A DNA stretch of 64,000 nt from Delphinapterus leucas (GCF_002288925.2 NW_022098050.1:5099882-5163881), one strand, 5' to 3'. Counted from the first letter of the stretch, positions 21,776 to 33,279 are shown. The notes: generated by a model from the letters alone, not told the origin. Translations and numbers: made by a program.

Positions 21776-22140
21776 CATTGAGACATACTATAGAAAGGGT
21801 TCCATCCCAGAGTTTTAGAAGAAAGTTATGTTTTCGTGACTATTGGGCAAAGCCCTCCATTAAGTGAGAAAAATCTTTATCTAGAACTCTTTCTTCCCTC
21901 AGCTACCTCTGGCTTGACCCCGCACTTTGTCTGTGCCTGCTGTTTCCAATTCTGAGGCACAGCATGGGGTACCTCTCAGGAGGGAAAGGGGGCAGGGAGC
22001 GCTTTCCCTGAATCATCAAGAGAGAGGAAGACCTCCATTTCTTTATCTGCCAACAAGGAGCGGCTGCCCATGCCAGTCAAATCCCCGGATGTCGTTTAAC
22101 CAAACACCTTCTGGATACACAGCCGTAGAATCACTATGGA
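21776..22140. other. unique sequence, nothing recognised
   Basis: Non-repetitive; no exon or motif. Confidence 0.4.
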
Positions 22141-22142
22141 AA

Positions 22143-22335
22143 TAGCCACCATTTATTAAGCACCTACTAAGTATTAGGTACATATTGAATGCATTCTCTT
22201 ATTTAATTCTCCTAGAAGTATGGGCAAAACAAGTCACTAGTCGCAATGATTACCCTCTTGTTGATGAGGAAACTGAGACTCAGAGGGGTTAAGTACCTCT
22301 CCTAAGGTCACAAAGCTAGTGGGCCTGGACTTGCA
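22143..22335 (-). repeat. MIR SINE
   Basis: The order is ccatttattaagcacctac, ttcattctcttatttaattc-type text, tgaggaaactgagactcag, ggttaagtacctctcc and ggtcacaaagctag. Confidence 0.88.
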
Positions 22336-22339
22336 AAGT

Positions 22340-22768
22340 GACAGTCTTTCTTCTCCCCCAAGGTTTGATGCTTAAGGAGAATGGGGATCTCCCCTCCCCC
22401 GCAGTGAATAGAACTAGGAGGAGCTGGTCTATAAGGAGGAGCCAGGCCAGGTTTGCAAGGGAGAACCAGGGTGGAGCCACCTGGAAAAGCCTCAGGGAGC
22501 AGGTTGACGCAGTCCAAACGGGGGAGGAGCTGGGAGGCCTTGGGGAGGTGGAGGTGGGGGGTGTGGGGAGCTCTTCATTGTCCTTGCCTGGGGGCAGGAA
22601 GGGGCGGATGGAACCCACCCCTGTAGCAGGCCGCCCCTCCACCACCTCCCTCCCGGCTCCCCGCTGGTTTCTCCTTCTGGATGACTCCGCCCTCCCATGG
22701 CAACTCCCCAGGCTCTCCTCCGTCCTTCCCTCACTCCTGCTTATGCAAATCCCTAACCACCGAAGACC
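22340..22768. other. unique GC-rich sequence
   Basis: GC is higher and G-rich near 22520-22570 (ggtggaggtggggggtgtgg). A perfect POU octamer ATGCAAAT lies at 22743-22750. No exon is recognised. Confidence 0.4.
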
Positions 22769-22769
22769 A

Positions 22770-22935
22770 GCTTGATTAGGGGCTGACTGTGTGCCCGGGG
22801 CCCTGTCAAGTGCTTATCTGCATCCCCTCATTTCATCCTCATGACTGACGCTTCAAGGCGGGCACCTCGTTATCCCCACTTTACAGATGGGGAAACTGAG
22901 GCACGGAGCTGTGAGAGGATGAGCAGCCTGCATTA
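22770..22935 (-). repeat. MIR SINE
   Basis: The core reads cttatctgcatcccctcatt, ttacagatggggaaactgaggcacgg and ggatgagcagcc. Confidence 0.85.
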
Positions 22936-22939
22936 TGGC

Positions 22940-24016
22940 CTAGCCCAGTTAGTCCTCTCCCGGCCTCCCCAGCCCTCCGAGAGCTGTCCGGCCATGGATT
23001 CCTGAGGTGCTTACACACGTGTATCATTCACTTGGGCACGTGGTACCTGTTCATCAATTTGCTCTCCTGGACCGGCATCACGAGGCCTGTGGACCATTTC
23101 TCGCCCTCAGCACGGTGTTGGGCACGGAGGAGCGCAATAATGTGAGCTCTGGGGGCTAAAGTGTTGCATGGCTGTGCGGCTCTGAGCCTTACCCTGCCCT
23201 GCTCTGAACAACACGGTCGCCCAACGTGAGGTGAGGCTAGTGGCGGTGATGAAGGAGGTGAGAGAGCCCCAGGAGGAAAAGCAGGAGGACCAGAGGAAGC
23301 AGCGTCCTCAGACTGCCAAACACAGGTCCCGCCGTCTTTTTCCAGAATAAGGGTCCATGGGAGAGCACCTCAGGGAGAGCACCAGGCCACCTTCCCAAAA
23401 GGCAGCAGCTCACTGGAGCAGACGCATAAGGGCTCCTCCCTCTTCTGTCCTGCCTTCCCTGTTGGGCAAATTCTACCCACTCTGGCACCAACTGGAACCC
23501 AGCCTCCCTCTTAACGCTGCCTTATCCGGAGGCACCCTTGAATGCAGCTCTGGAAGGCAAGCCATCCCCCATCTTCCCCTGGCAGCCCGGGAGCTGGCCC
23601 AATGGTCTCCCTTTGACCTCTCCTCAGCCCCCGACTCTCTCCCGACCTGGGGGCGAAGAAAGCAAGGGCAGAGATGGGACCCACTCCTGAACAAGAGAAG
23701 GAGGAACAGTGCCGCCAAGAGCCACTCTCTCTGACTGCTTTCTATTCAGCTGCTACTCAGTTCCCCATCCCAACACGTGTGGGCCTCCCAAGGGACCCAC
23801 ACCAGGGCATCTGTCCTGGAGACATTGTGTCCTCAGCCGGGTGTTCCCATTTGGAGCCCAAGAAGGTTCCAGTTGGGCCCAGGCACTTGGTTGGGGCTGA
23901 TACGGGGTCTCAGGGGACCACGGGAGACCTTGTGCACCCAACAACCCCCATCGGGGAATCAGAAAGTACCTCACTGCTGCCCTGTACTAACTAACCCAAG
24001 GCACTAGAAATGACTG
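22940..24016. other. unique sequence, nothing recognised
   Basis: An LR-like tail text near 23090-23140 may be a worn LINE end. Otherwise it is non-repetitive, and no frame shows a domain. Confidence 0.35.
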
Positions 24017-24029
24017 GAAACTGAGAAAG

Positions 24030-24138
24030 AGGGAGTTCCCTGGTGGTCCAGTGGTTAGGACTTGGCGTTTTCACTGCCGGGGCCCAGGTTCAATCCTTGG
24101 TCAGGAAACTAAGATACCGCCAAAAAAAAAAAAAAAAA
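24030..24138 (+). repeat. CHR-type SINE (short form) with target-site duplication
   Basis: It begins gggagttccctggtgg, has the B-box region ggttcaatccttgg and ends in about 17 A. A perfect 13-bp duplication gaaactgagaaag flanks it (24017-24029 and 24139-24151). Confidence 0.94.
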
Positions 24139-24269
24139 GAAACTGAGAAAGGCTGTCCCTTCACCCCATCCTTACGGCCCAGTAGACATGAACAAAAGCA
24201 ACTGGAAACCTGGCACCTGGCACTGACTTTGCCCTGGGAGCTCCTGGGCCTCCAACTAGAAGAAGAGGA

Positions 24270-24330
24270 ATTCACATTTGTCCAGCACTTCAAAGATATC
24301 TCACTTAATCCTGATCACAACCCCATCAGA
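24270..24330 (-). repeat. left part of a split MIR
   Basis: The text catttgtccagcacttc, ctcacttaatcctgatcac matches the reverse MIR end. The core continues at 24840, after the LTR. Confidence 0.55.
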
Positions 24331-24825
24331 TACCGTGGCAGTTTTAAACAGGTCCGTGGGTCATTTGACACTCTTCCCATCAAGAGGTGGGGGCGATGCT
24401 CCCACTCCTAGAAATCTGGGTGGGCTCATGACTGCTCTGAATGCAACAGAAGCGATGCCGTGAGACTTCTAAGGCCAAGTCAGAAAAAGCCATGCAGCTT
24501 CCTCTTGGCTTTCTGGGGCACCCATTCTGGGACAAGTCAAAAAGAAGTCACGGCCATGCTGGGGAGTCACAGGTAGATGCCCCGGTTTACAGCCCAGCTG
24601 AGGTCCCAGACAATGGCCAGCAACAACTGGTAGCCGCGTGGGCGTGCCATTTTGGACATCCCTCAGATGGCTGCACCCCCTGTTGATATCTGACTGTAAC
24701 TCCCAAAGAGAACCACCCGGCTGAGCCCTTCCAAGAACTCCTGACCCACAGAATTGTGACCAAAATAAAACAGTCGTTTTAAGGGGCAGAGTAATTTGTT
24801 GATAAATTACCAACAAATCTGGGGT
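24331..24825 (+). repeat. old MaLR (MLT1-like) LTR inserted in a MIR
   Basis: The phrases catttgacactcttcccatc, gggctcatgactgctctg, aagccatgcagcttcctc, cccagctgaggtcccagac and aattgtgaccaaaataaaac are in the order of the MLT1-like LTRs seen at 21362 and 53168. No internal gene. The two halves of a MIR flank it. Confidence 0.7.
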
Positions 24826-24839
24826 AATTTTTGCACCAA

Positions 24840-24965
24840 AACCAGATCCATAGTGAGGTTCCCACTTCACAGAAGAGGAAACTGAGGCTCAGAGGTGTTG
24901 AGTACCTTGTCCACGGTCACACGCCTGGTAAGTGGAAGAGTTAAGACTGAAACTCTGCCTCTCTA
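24840..24965 (-). repeat. right part of the split MIR
   Basis: It holds the MIR core cacagaagaggaaactgaggctcag, ggtcacacgcctgg and gttaagactgaaactc. Confidence 0.8.
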
Positions 24966-24969
24966 AATC

Positions 24970-25420
24970 CAAACCGTCTATCACAGCCCCTCGTCACATG
25001 CCCCCTGACATTTTCTCACTTCCTAGAAGGGAACATTCTTCTCAGAATCAATTAGTTTCCAAACCTGGCTGTGCATCCGCGTCAACTGTGGTGAGAGGTG
25101 AAGATAGAGATTTCCAGGTCCCACCCCAGGTCTAAGGAGTAAGGCCAGGACACTGCATTCTACACTGGCACCCCAGGTGATACTGAAACCATTGGCGAGT
25201 GAACCAACCAGCAGGCCCTGCTCCTCAGCCAGGTTATCATAGACAATTAGAGGGGACCAGCAAGCTTTTCTTCAAAATATACCCAGTGTCAGGACATCAC
25301 TCACCATATGTGCTCATCTGAGTCAATTGAGACTTTCTTGATCTTACCATCTGAGAAGTCTTCTCCGGCCCCACACAACTAAGACACAGAACCTAACGGT
25401 CATGTACCTGATCAATAAGC
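24970..25420. other. unique sequence, nothing recognised
   Basis: Non-repetitive, with no exon or motif of note. The phrase caggtcccaccccaggtctaagg hints at an old, unclassified repeat. Confidence 0.35.
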
Positions 25421-25424
25421 ACAT

Positions 25425-25815
25425 CGTGGGCAACTGGTGTGTGACAACACCTTGCTAGACAACGTGGTCCCTCCAAGAACTTACAAGTGAGCTGAGGAGA
25501 TAAGGTGTAACCGAACAAACAAAGGATAAGTTTTGTGGCTGTGACGATAAGCACAAAGGCACCTGGGAGATTTCGACTTAAAGGTGGTCTGGGAGGGCTC
25601 TATGGAGGAGGTGTGCCTGGAGCTGGGCGTCAGGGTGAGCAAGGAGATCACTCCAGGTGGGGGATCCAGGAGCTGAGCCTCCCTCAGGGAGCAGAGGGGG
25701 CAAGAGGGTGTGGGTGGGCAGTGGGAAGCCTGGGGCTGCCGGGCAGGTGTGCTTGTGTCATATGGAAACCACTGTAGAGCAGGGCCAGATTGGTGGTGGT
25801 CGGGGGTGGGGTGGG
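25425..25815 (+). repeat. ancient LINE-type repeat
   Basis: The order is ctccaagaacttacaagtg, gtgtaaccgaacaaac, gggctctatggaggagg and gtgtcatatggaaaccac. It belongs with 16515-16960 by arrangement and is well worn. Confidence 0.5.
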
Positions 25816-26015
25816 GGAGTGGGAATTTGAGGCTCGATCCAGATTTTTCTTTTCTCAGTTTCCAAAAGCTACTGTCATTAAAGATCAAGGACCACATTTC
25901 AGCTTTTCCTGAAAAGTAAAAGAAAACCATGTGCTTTTCTTTCCCAGGGCATCAGCTAACATCTTCCCCAGGATGGTTTTTCGGGAGACACTTGGGAGAA
26001 CTTTCAAGGAAGAAA
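25816..26015. other. unique sequence, nothing recognised
   Basis: It is G-rich at 25800-25825, then AT-rich. No repeat family or exon. Confidence 0.35.
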
Positions 26016-26019
26016 AATC

Positions 26020-26700
26020 CTTTGTTTCTGCCCTTCAGGAGCTTGAAATCTCATAGGGTCCACCAGAATGCCTAAAAGGAAAGAGAAAATTCCAAGTGCT
26101 GGCAAGGAGGATTCTCCTGTTCAGTTCTGGGAATATAAATTGGCGTGACCACTTTGGAAAAGGTTTGGCGCCATCTATGAAAGCTGAACACAGGCCCAGC
26201 GACTCAGCTTGTGGGTATAGAGACACCAGGCAGAAACGTGTCCATCTATTCACTAGAAGGCATGTACATAAGTGTTCATAGTGGCACTATTAGGAATAGC
26301 CCCAAAGCAAAACTGCCCAAGTACCCATCGACAGGAGAATAGCAGAGAAATAAAACGTACACAGCAAAAAGAACGAGTGAACCACCAGCACACACTATGG
26401 ATGGATCTTATAAGCAAGAGGAACCAGACACACAAAAATTTCATATTGTCGATTCCGTTTCTATGAAGTACCAAATCAGGCAACGCTAATCATGCTATCA
26501 GAAGTTAGGTTAGCAGTTATCTCTGGGGCCATAGTACTTGGAAGGGGGCACGAGATGATTTCTGGGGTGCTGGTGATGTTTCCTGATCTGGGTACTGGAT
26601 ATACGGGTGTGTTCATCGAGCCCGACGCTAATGATCTGTGTGCTTTTCTGTACAGCTATCTTGCGTCAATAAAAACGAAATCAGCACCATTGTCATCACC
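26020..26700 (+). repeat. old L1, 3' part
   Basis: It reads through a typical L1M 3' region: ggaatataaattggcgtgac, aatagccccaaagcaaaac, atggatggatcttataagc, gttatctctggggccatag, gggtactggatatacgg and cttgcgtcaataaaaacg. Many substitutions and small gaps make it old and inactive. Open frames in it are remnants. Confidence 0.8.
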
Positions 26701-27925
26701 ATCTCATGGGGAATGAGGGCAGAAGGCGCAGAAGGGCCTCTGGGATAGGGTTGCGAAGAGATTTACATGGAGAGTGACAAAGAAACAAAGCCGAGGGATG
26801 TTCCGACGTGGATGAGTTCAAGATGGACCCAGTTAAATCAAGCAAAGTTGTCAGTGAAATCAGAGAGCAAGTCGCAGTTGCAGGAGTGCCCGACACGCTC
26901 CATCATGGTGGCTGGTCTGGGAGGCGATTACATCCAGCTGGTCCCCTCTCCAGACCTAGGCTAGGATTAGTTACAGAAGATGGATCACCTCACACACCTT
27001 TGGAGACTGGAGGCAGAATTGCCCCAAATAAGAGATGGTCTGAATCCTCATGGGGCCCCACCATTAAACGTCTTCCCCCACACTCCATTCTCTCTGCTTG
27101 CAAGATGTAGATCTTGACGCTGCCACCTTGAATTTTTAGACAGTGGATTCCTTTGATTGGAATCACTTTGGGCAAAGGTGATTATACTCCATTAGCTGTC
27201 GGAATCAATTGAACAGCGAGCTTTCCTTTCTAAAGGGAAGGGCCAGTTTCCAGTACTTGGCTTACTGCAGAGCCCTGGAGGAATTCATTGAAGGGAGGCC
27301 CGATCTTAAACATCATCACTTTTTGAAGAGACATTAGGCATCCCTCCCACATTATTCAAGGATGGCATGAGAAAGGCAGGGCAGGACTGGGGGGAAAGGA
27401 GCTGTAGGGAAGAGCTGCAATCTTCGACCGATTCCCTTAAACAATCAATGCATGAAGGCCTGTCCTAGACAGCCAGTGAGATTAGCTAGAATGTCTACTT
27501 GGTAGTAGAGTGAGGGCCAGTGGCGACACTTCCTGGGCCTTACTCCAGATTTGTGTCACTCCAAGACATGCTCAGAGGCCAGCAAGGACACTTGCTAGGT
27601 CTCGGGTCTCCTGTGGTTTTTCCCACCTACACCCCCATCCTTACGTAGGAAACCCAGGCAAGAAGAAAAGTCTCCATCATGGTGTTCTTTTTCAGCATTG
27701 GGATGGCCTGTGATCCATCTTCCCAGGTTTCCTGAGGTTGGCGGCCATGATTCAGAAGCATCTGGACCCATAATAAACCACCTCAGGGATGTGAATGTGT
27801 AATTATTGCATGGATTTAATGTAATCTAAAACAGAGGATTCCAGCAAAGGCGGTCACATCATTTCATATACGTATTTGTATATATAAATGTCTTAGCTAG
27901 AGATACATAGTTTTGGTTTGAACCA
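26700..27925. other. unique sequence, partly AT-rich
   Basis: There is no clear repeat. The stretch 27780-27905 (gtgtaattattgcatgg, tttaatgtaatctaaaac) is AT-rich with homeodomain-type cores and may be a conserved element. No exon is recognised. Confidence 0.35.
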
Positions 27926-27929
27926 TCTG

Positions 27930-28470
27930 TTTCAGATTGCATTACTGTTCCCAAATCTTCATTCTGCCCTATATCCATGCCCTTTGCCATGTGACTTTAC
28001 AGCTCATCCCTCTAGAGGTGGAGTGGCCCCCCCCACACCCCATTGATGTCAGGCCACGAATGTCCTTCGGCCAGTGGAATGTAAGCAGAAGTAACAGTGT
28101 ACAAGCTCTGAGTCTAGGACTTGAGTCATTGCATTTCTACTCTACCCTCTTGCACTTCTGCTATTGCCAGGAGGCCGTGACCCAGGTAGCCCGCTCATCC
28201 TTGGAGGATGAGAGACCCAATGGAGCAGACTGGACAGGAGGCCGTGTCCCAGGTAGCCCGCTCATCCTTGGAGGATGAGAGACCCAATGGAGCAGACTGG
28301 ACCCAACCCACACTTGCAGTCAAGCCCAGTCGGGCACAGTCTAGATCAGCTAACCACAGGGGACCCATAGACACGGATGTGAGAACTAAATGCATACTGA
28401 TGTCAACTACTAAGTCTGGGGATGGTAGCTCGTTATACAGCAGAATTGCAGCAAGCGTGGACTGATACAC
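27930..28470 (+). repeat. old MaLR (MLT1-like) LTR with an internal tandem duplication
   Basis: The phrases ctagaggtggagtggcccc, ccagtggaatgtaagcag, ttggaggatgagagaccc and ctgatacaccacc are in MLT1-like order. The middle 67-bp unit is duplicated (28169-28235 and 28236-28302, one mismatch). No internal gene. Confidence 0.65.
28169..28302. repeat. 67-bp direct tandem duplication
   Basis: Two adjacent copies begin aggaggccgtg and differ at one position (gtga versus gtgt). The near identity, inside an LTR that is otherwise heavily worn, means the duplication is much younger than the LTR, or is an assembly artefact. Confidence 0.95.
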
Positions 28471-28540
28471 CACCTGGGCACTTTATTCCATCAATGCACA
28501 ATCTACCATCTACAAGAGCATCTCATCTCTCCCTTTCCCC

Positions 28541-28656
28541 GTTTTTTTTGACCGTGCTGTGCAGCGTGCGCATCTTAGTTCCAGAGCAGGGATTGAACCC
28601 ACACCCCCTGCATTGGAAGCGTGGAGCCTTAACCACTGGACCGCCAGGGAAGTCCC
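28541..28656 (-). repeat. CHR-type SINE (short form)
   Basis: Reading the minus strand it begins gggacttccctggcgg, has the B box ggttcaatccc and a poly(A) tail that appears here as the T-run at 28542. It is older than the copies at 15640 and 19345. Confidence 0.9.
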
Positions 28657-28689
28657 TCCCCTTACCCTTCTTAATTCTTCATAGATTTA

Positions 28690-29950
28690 TTATAACCTGA
28701 AATGTTTATATATATATATATGGCTCATGCACTTATTGTTTCTCAAGTAAAACAAAGTTTTATTATGGCCAAGATACTGTTTTGTTCCCTGCTATAAACG
28801 CCCAAAGCCCTAGTAGGTGCGTGGTAGGTGTTAAATAATTATGTGCGGAACGGATGGAGAGTCCTTTTTGCCTTCAATTAATATGCCTCTCGTCTAATTT
28901 GTGTTCCTTTGTGAAGCTCAACGACTTGGTGATAGGCAAAGTTGAGGAAGAAGAAAACACTTTGTGCAGAAAAAAAAAAAAAAATCTGTGAGCAGGAGAT
29001 CACCGGATACTCTCCCTGATGAGGGGTGAGGGATTTTTTTCCTCAAGGAGCCGCTCCCCGTGGTTAGGGCGCTCAGAAACCACAGCAGGCCTCCAGAACT
29101 GTGACAAGTCAGCAGGTGGCTCGGCCAGTGCCATCCAATGGAACCACGACACTGCAAAATTTCTGTGGCCCATCTCAGGGGCCGTCCTCAGCCTTAGGAG
29201 GTTTCTGTGTGTCAGTTCACTGGGGGGAACTTCAAAGGGACTGATGTGGCTTCCAAGAGCCATCAGGACATTTGACTCCCTGGCATTGGGCCAGCATCAC
29301 ACGTTAATTAAATTATATGGCAGAAACACCACAATGTCAAGGTCAGACATTACAGCCGTCAAAGCCGAACATTAGGTGCAGTATTTTATAGCACAGAGCA
29401 AAGTATACCTTCAAACAAATTTCCTTATTTTTCCCGTGTCGTCTGTTGCCTCTGGTTCTTCAGACATCTGCCATTCGACGCTGCCCATGTGAAGAGCATC
29501 GGACAACTTTGTCTGAGGGTCCTTAAGACCCTCTCTGGTTTGTCAGATGCGGGGGCCGGGGGGTGGTTCCTGGGATCGTACCCACTTGCCCCGTCTGACC
29601 CTCAACTTGGGCCTGAAATGGGCCTTTGTGAGCCAGGAACTCCCTGAGGGAGAAGGACGTATTCTTCCCGGCTTTGTCCCGAAAGTAAACGCTAGTTGTT
29701 TCTTCGAAGATGGTTCTATCAGCAGGGAAGCAACTAGCCAGGCTAGAAAATGGGGAGGAAAAAAAAAAAAAAAAAAAGAAGGCTTTCCCTCCAAATGTCT
29801 TTTTAATAAGCACGGCTAGAAACTCTTCATGAGTGTGGAAACTGTCCAGGGGAAGCCCCCGGCTCCGAGCAGAGCTGAGCCAGAGCAATTCTCTCAGGCT
29901 GGGAAGGATTATGAAGCCACATTCTGGGTTTCATCCGGCCTCTCTCGCGG
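28690..29950. other. mostly unique sequence, AT-rich patches, A-runs
   Basis: A (TA)n run lies at about 28709-28722 and A-runs at 28970-28984 and 29758-29778. The piece around 28800-28862 (gtaggtgttaaataattatg) looks like a worn LINE tail. The stretch 29295-29400 (cacgttaattaaattatatgg) is AT-rich and unique. No gene. Confidence 0.4.
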
Positions 29951-30039
29951 TTACTGATGAAAACTAGGAGGCCATGAACTCAGGGCCAGATGACTCACGT
30001 GCAATCACCGAAGCAAAGCTGATACCAAATGTGTTTGTC

Positions 30040-30330
30040 TTGTCTCCCCAATACCTGTTAAGCACCTTCTATATGCCAGGCATTATTTTACTTGCTTTAT
30101 CTCCATCAACTAACTTAATTCTCCCAACATGATGAAATCTGTTGTTTTATCTCCCCCCCCCTTTATAGACAAGCAAAGTGAGGCACTGAGAGCCATTGCC
30201 CAAGGCCACACTGAGAGCAATAGCCTAAGGCCACGCAGCTGGTCAAGTGGCCGAGCCAGGTTTGGAAGGAAGGAGGGCAGCCTGGCTGCGCCCTACCAGC
30301 TACTGTGTTGTCTTGGCTATTGAATCCCAC
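30040..30330 (-). repeat. MIR SINE
   Basis: The order is gttaagcaccttctatatgcc, tttatctccatcaac, agacaagcaaagtgaggcac, aaggccacgcagctggtc and gagccaggtttggaag. Confidence 0.85.
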
Positions 30331-30334
30331 AAAC

Positions 30335-30600
30335 CTCCCACGAGCCAAGAGCAATAATAAGGTGCTGGGGGCTATAAGGGGAGCACCCTGTACAAGCAAT
30401 GTATCCATGAGGGCCTAAGTAACATTTTAAGATAAAGTTAAATTAATTCAGATCTTTGAAGGGGTTTTGAATTCTTTCCAAGGGTAGGAGTGTTGAATAA
30501 ATATAGTGTTTTCAAAAACCTGTGTTCATTGTACTTGTTCTTTACATTTTTCTGTGGGTTTGGGATTTTTTTTTCAAAATAAAATTTCAATGTTTTTAAA
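30335..30600. other. unclassified AT-rich sequence
   Basis: The end (gtgggtttgggattttttttt then aaaataaaatttcaatg) may be an old L1 tail. No exon. Confidence 0.35.
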
Positions 30601-30613
30601 AAGAATAAGCTTT

Positions 30614-30977
30614 GGGCTTCCCTGGTGGCACAGTGGTTAAGAGTCTGCTTGCTAATGCAGGGAACATGGGTTCGAGCCCTGGTCCCGGGAAGATCCCACA
30701 TGCCGCGGAGCAACTAAGCCCGTGCACCACAACGACTGAGCCTGTGCTCTAGAGCCCGCGAGCCACTACTGAGCCTGCGTGCCACAACTACCGAAGCCCA
30801 CGTGCCTAGAGCCCGCGCTCTGCAACAAGAGAAGCCACCACAATGAGAAGCCCGCCCACAGCAACGAAGAGCAGCCCCCGCTCGCCGCAAGTAGACAAAG
30901 CCCGCGCACAGCAATGAAGACCGAACACGGCCAAAGATAAGTAAATAAAACAAATAAATTAAAAATAAATAAATAAA
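30614..30977 (+). repeat. CHR-2-type SINE, full length, with target-site duplication
   Basis: It begins gggcttccctggtggcac, has B box ggttcgagccctggt and the long tail ending gaccgaacacggccaaagat then (AAAT)n. A 13-bp duplication aagaataagcttt (30601-30613), with one mismatch in aagaattagcttt (30978-30990), flanks it. It is about 26 bases shorter than the copy at 14025 because it has fewer 22-base tail units. Confidence 0.95.
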
Positions 30978-31005
30978 AAGAATTAGCTTTAATAGACTAT
31001 CTTGG

Positions 31006-31134
31006 GGGACTTCCCTGGTGGTCCAGTGGTTTAAATTCCATGCTTCCACTGCAGGGGGCACGGGTTCGATTCCTGGTCAGGGAACTAAGATCCCGCATGC
31101 TGCGGGGCGAGGCCAAAATTTTTCTAAAAAAGAA
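31006..31134 (+). repeat. CHR-type SINE (short form)
   Basis: It begins ggacttccctggtggtcc, has B box ggttcgattcctggt and the gaactaagatcccgc part, then an A-rich tail. Flanking text aatagactatcttgg and aatagactgtgttgg is its target-site duplication with two changes. It is close to the SINE at 30614 in the same orientation. Confidence 0.93.
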
Positions 31135-31149
31135 AATAGACTGTGTTGG

Positions 31150-32795
31150 GGAGGGTAAGCAAGAAACCGGGAGCGGTGATTGCCTATAGCGAGGCAGCCT
31201 GGGTGGCTGAAGAACGGTGTGGTGGGACTGCGGAGAGGCGCCCCTTGATATTCTCGGAATTTTGTGCCACAGGCAGGTGTTATCCGTAGCATCTGCCGTG
31301 CACGTGACATCGTCTGGGTGGAACCTCAGGAAAGAAAGCGCAGAACTCCCGGTTCCCAAGTCCCTATCCAGCAGGCTGGCTGCTCAGAGTGTGGGGGGAT
31401 CTTTGGTTATCCAGCTGTAAGTGGAAAGTGGGCAGAAACACTCCATCCACTCTTTGGCTTGAAAAATATAAGCTTGAGGAGGAAAATCAAGTGCAGCTTT
31501 CTGCCGGCTTTAGGCGCTGTGAGCACAGGGAGGCTTTCAGTCGCATGGGGCTTAAGTGTCTCGGGGAGACTGTAGGTTCTCTAAGGAGGGACCCAGAGCC
31601 TGGTAGCCTGGGGTCTCCCCCAGCCACCCCCAACAGTCGCAAGCACCGTGCTCAACAGACAGAGGGGGCTCTATGGAGTGCTTGTGGAATGAATGAGCCG
31701 TGCTCACCTTCGGACAGGGTCCATCTGGCCCGATACTCTCCCCGTGATATGAAGGGGTACCTCTTGGGGCCTGGATGTCACACTTATCGCGAGTTAGCAG
31801 TGCTTCCCAGCCTTGGCACACATAGAACGTGATGATATTTTTATGACGCACAAGGGTAAACAGCGACCAAGTGTTCACAACGGCCACACTTGGCTGCTCA
31901 AGGCCTGAAGCTACCCCCACCCCTGCCAGACCCACCAGGCCACCCCAAGGGTCTGGCCCACTGGCAACCCCGTCACTCTTGGCAAGCTCTGGGTGGACGG
32001 CTGCAGGGGCCATCCGCTGGCTGTCTGCAGCTAGCCACCTAGATGAGGAGAGGGCGGGCCGAGGGCACTGCTACGGGGCAGCAGGCTTTCCTGGGGTTCG
32101 GGCTAGGTGCGAGGGTGTGCCCCGGGCTGGGGGGCGACGTGGGCCTGAGTGGTGGGCTGGACGGGGCAGGCTGCCAGCTCCAGCTGGCCCGCGGCCAGGA
32201 AGTCTGACTGAACTTGGGCCAGCCCTGTTGGCCCACAGACTCTGTAAGCTGAACTGCTCCAGCGCTCCTGGGCCTTTGTTTTCGCTTCCCCACCGCTCTC
32301 CCTTAGTGTTTAGGAATGTGCTTTGAAGGTTCCAGCGTGTTTCGCCTCTGCTTAGAGAAACCAAGAGCAGAGGCTGGGCGGAGGCCAGATGGCTGCAGGG
32401 AGGGCACCTGTGATCACACTGCGAGCGCCCCAAGGGGCAGGTGGAATCCAGAGGGTGCAGAGCGGGGGGGGGGGGGGGGCGCGGCACTTAAGCCAGCCCC
32501 CTTTCTCTGCTGAAAGACTGTTTCCAATGCTACACCTTGGAGAGTCTCGGGTTTATTTTGTTAAGGGAGGCGGTATTCCCTTACCAGCTCCCCCAGAGAG
32601 CCTCCATTTATCCAGGAGCTTTTGGGGGGTAAGCTACACTCTCGTATTTGTCCAAAGCAAGAGAGAGAGCTGTAAGTAGTGCTCGAGCTAGAAAAGTTGC
32701 CTCCTCCATTCGCACGAGACTCACTTTCCCGGCCTGCCTTGGGCAAAGCTGGCAGGCCCTCTGACGACAGAGTAGTGCAAGGCCCTGGTCCAGAT
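31150..32795. other. unique sequence, GC-richer part, poly(G) run
   Basis: There is a GC-richer patch at 32040-32240 and a run of 16 G at 32464-32479. A 20-of-23 match to the mature miR-9 sequence at 31400-31422 has no matching hairpin arm. No accepted exon or repeat family. Confidence 0.4.
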
Positions 32796-32799
32796 GGCC

Positions 32800-33030
32800 T
32801 CTCTCGCACCTCCATCCCTGGGAGAGTGGCCTCATGTCCAGGCTGCCCTCCCGTAAACCTCGCTGTGGCCCTTCGAGTGGCCAGCTTCCTTCTTCCCTTG
32901 CCCACCGTCCTTCATGGCCTGTGTTACCCCCTACTCATCTGCTCGGGCCTTTGAGGGCTCCTAGCACTGTGGTCTCGTAGGCCCAGCACAGCGCTTTGCA
33001 CACAGCAAGCGCTTAACAAATGCTATGTGA
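32800..33030 (-). repeat. L2-like LINE end
   Basis: The closing phrase cccagcacagcgctttgcac followed by agcaagcgcttaacaaatg is the standard reverse-strand end of an L2. The front (cctccatccctgg) fits loosely. Confidence 0.6.
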
Positions 33031-33099
33031 CAAAAATACCTGGGCTCTGCAGTGACCAAGATCACCCTGGGTCCCTCTCTAACCAGAAGTCCTCTTCCT

Positions 33100-33265
33100 C
33101 CTCTGATTCCCGAAGCGGGGAGCTCTGGGTTCTGGTCCTACTTTTGCCACTGACGTGTCACCTTGAGCTAGCGTTGTCACGCTCCGAACCGATTTCCTCA
33201 GCTGGACTAAATGGGGGCTCAGTCAAAGCCCTGGCGGCTACGCTCTGAGATCCGCGCGCACTCCT
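33100..33265 (+). repeat. MIR SINE
   Basis: The order is gagctctgggttctggtcc, ttgccactgacgtgtcacc, ttcctcagctggactaaatg. It is worn, but in order. Confidence 0.7.
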
Positions 33266-33279
33266 GTTTTCCCAGCTGT

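Noticed and set aside
20900..28470. Retrovirus-like LTR sequences
   Set aside because: These are solitary, ancient MaLR LTRs without gag, pol or env frames; no proviral gene is present to annotate.
30614..30977. tRNA-like A and B boxes (ggttcgagccc)
   Set aside because: They are the pol III promoter of a SINE, not a tRNA gene; the same holds for the other nine CHR copies.
31400..31422. 20-of-23 match to mature miR-9-5p (tctttggttatccagctgta...)
   Set aside because: The seed matches, but I find no complementary arm within about 70 bases on either side (no agctggataacc-type partner), so no precursor hairpin. Probably chance. A folding of 31300-31500 would settle it.
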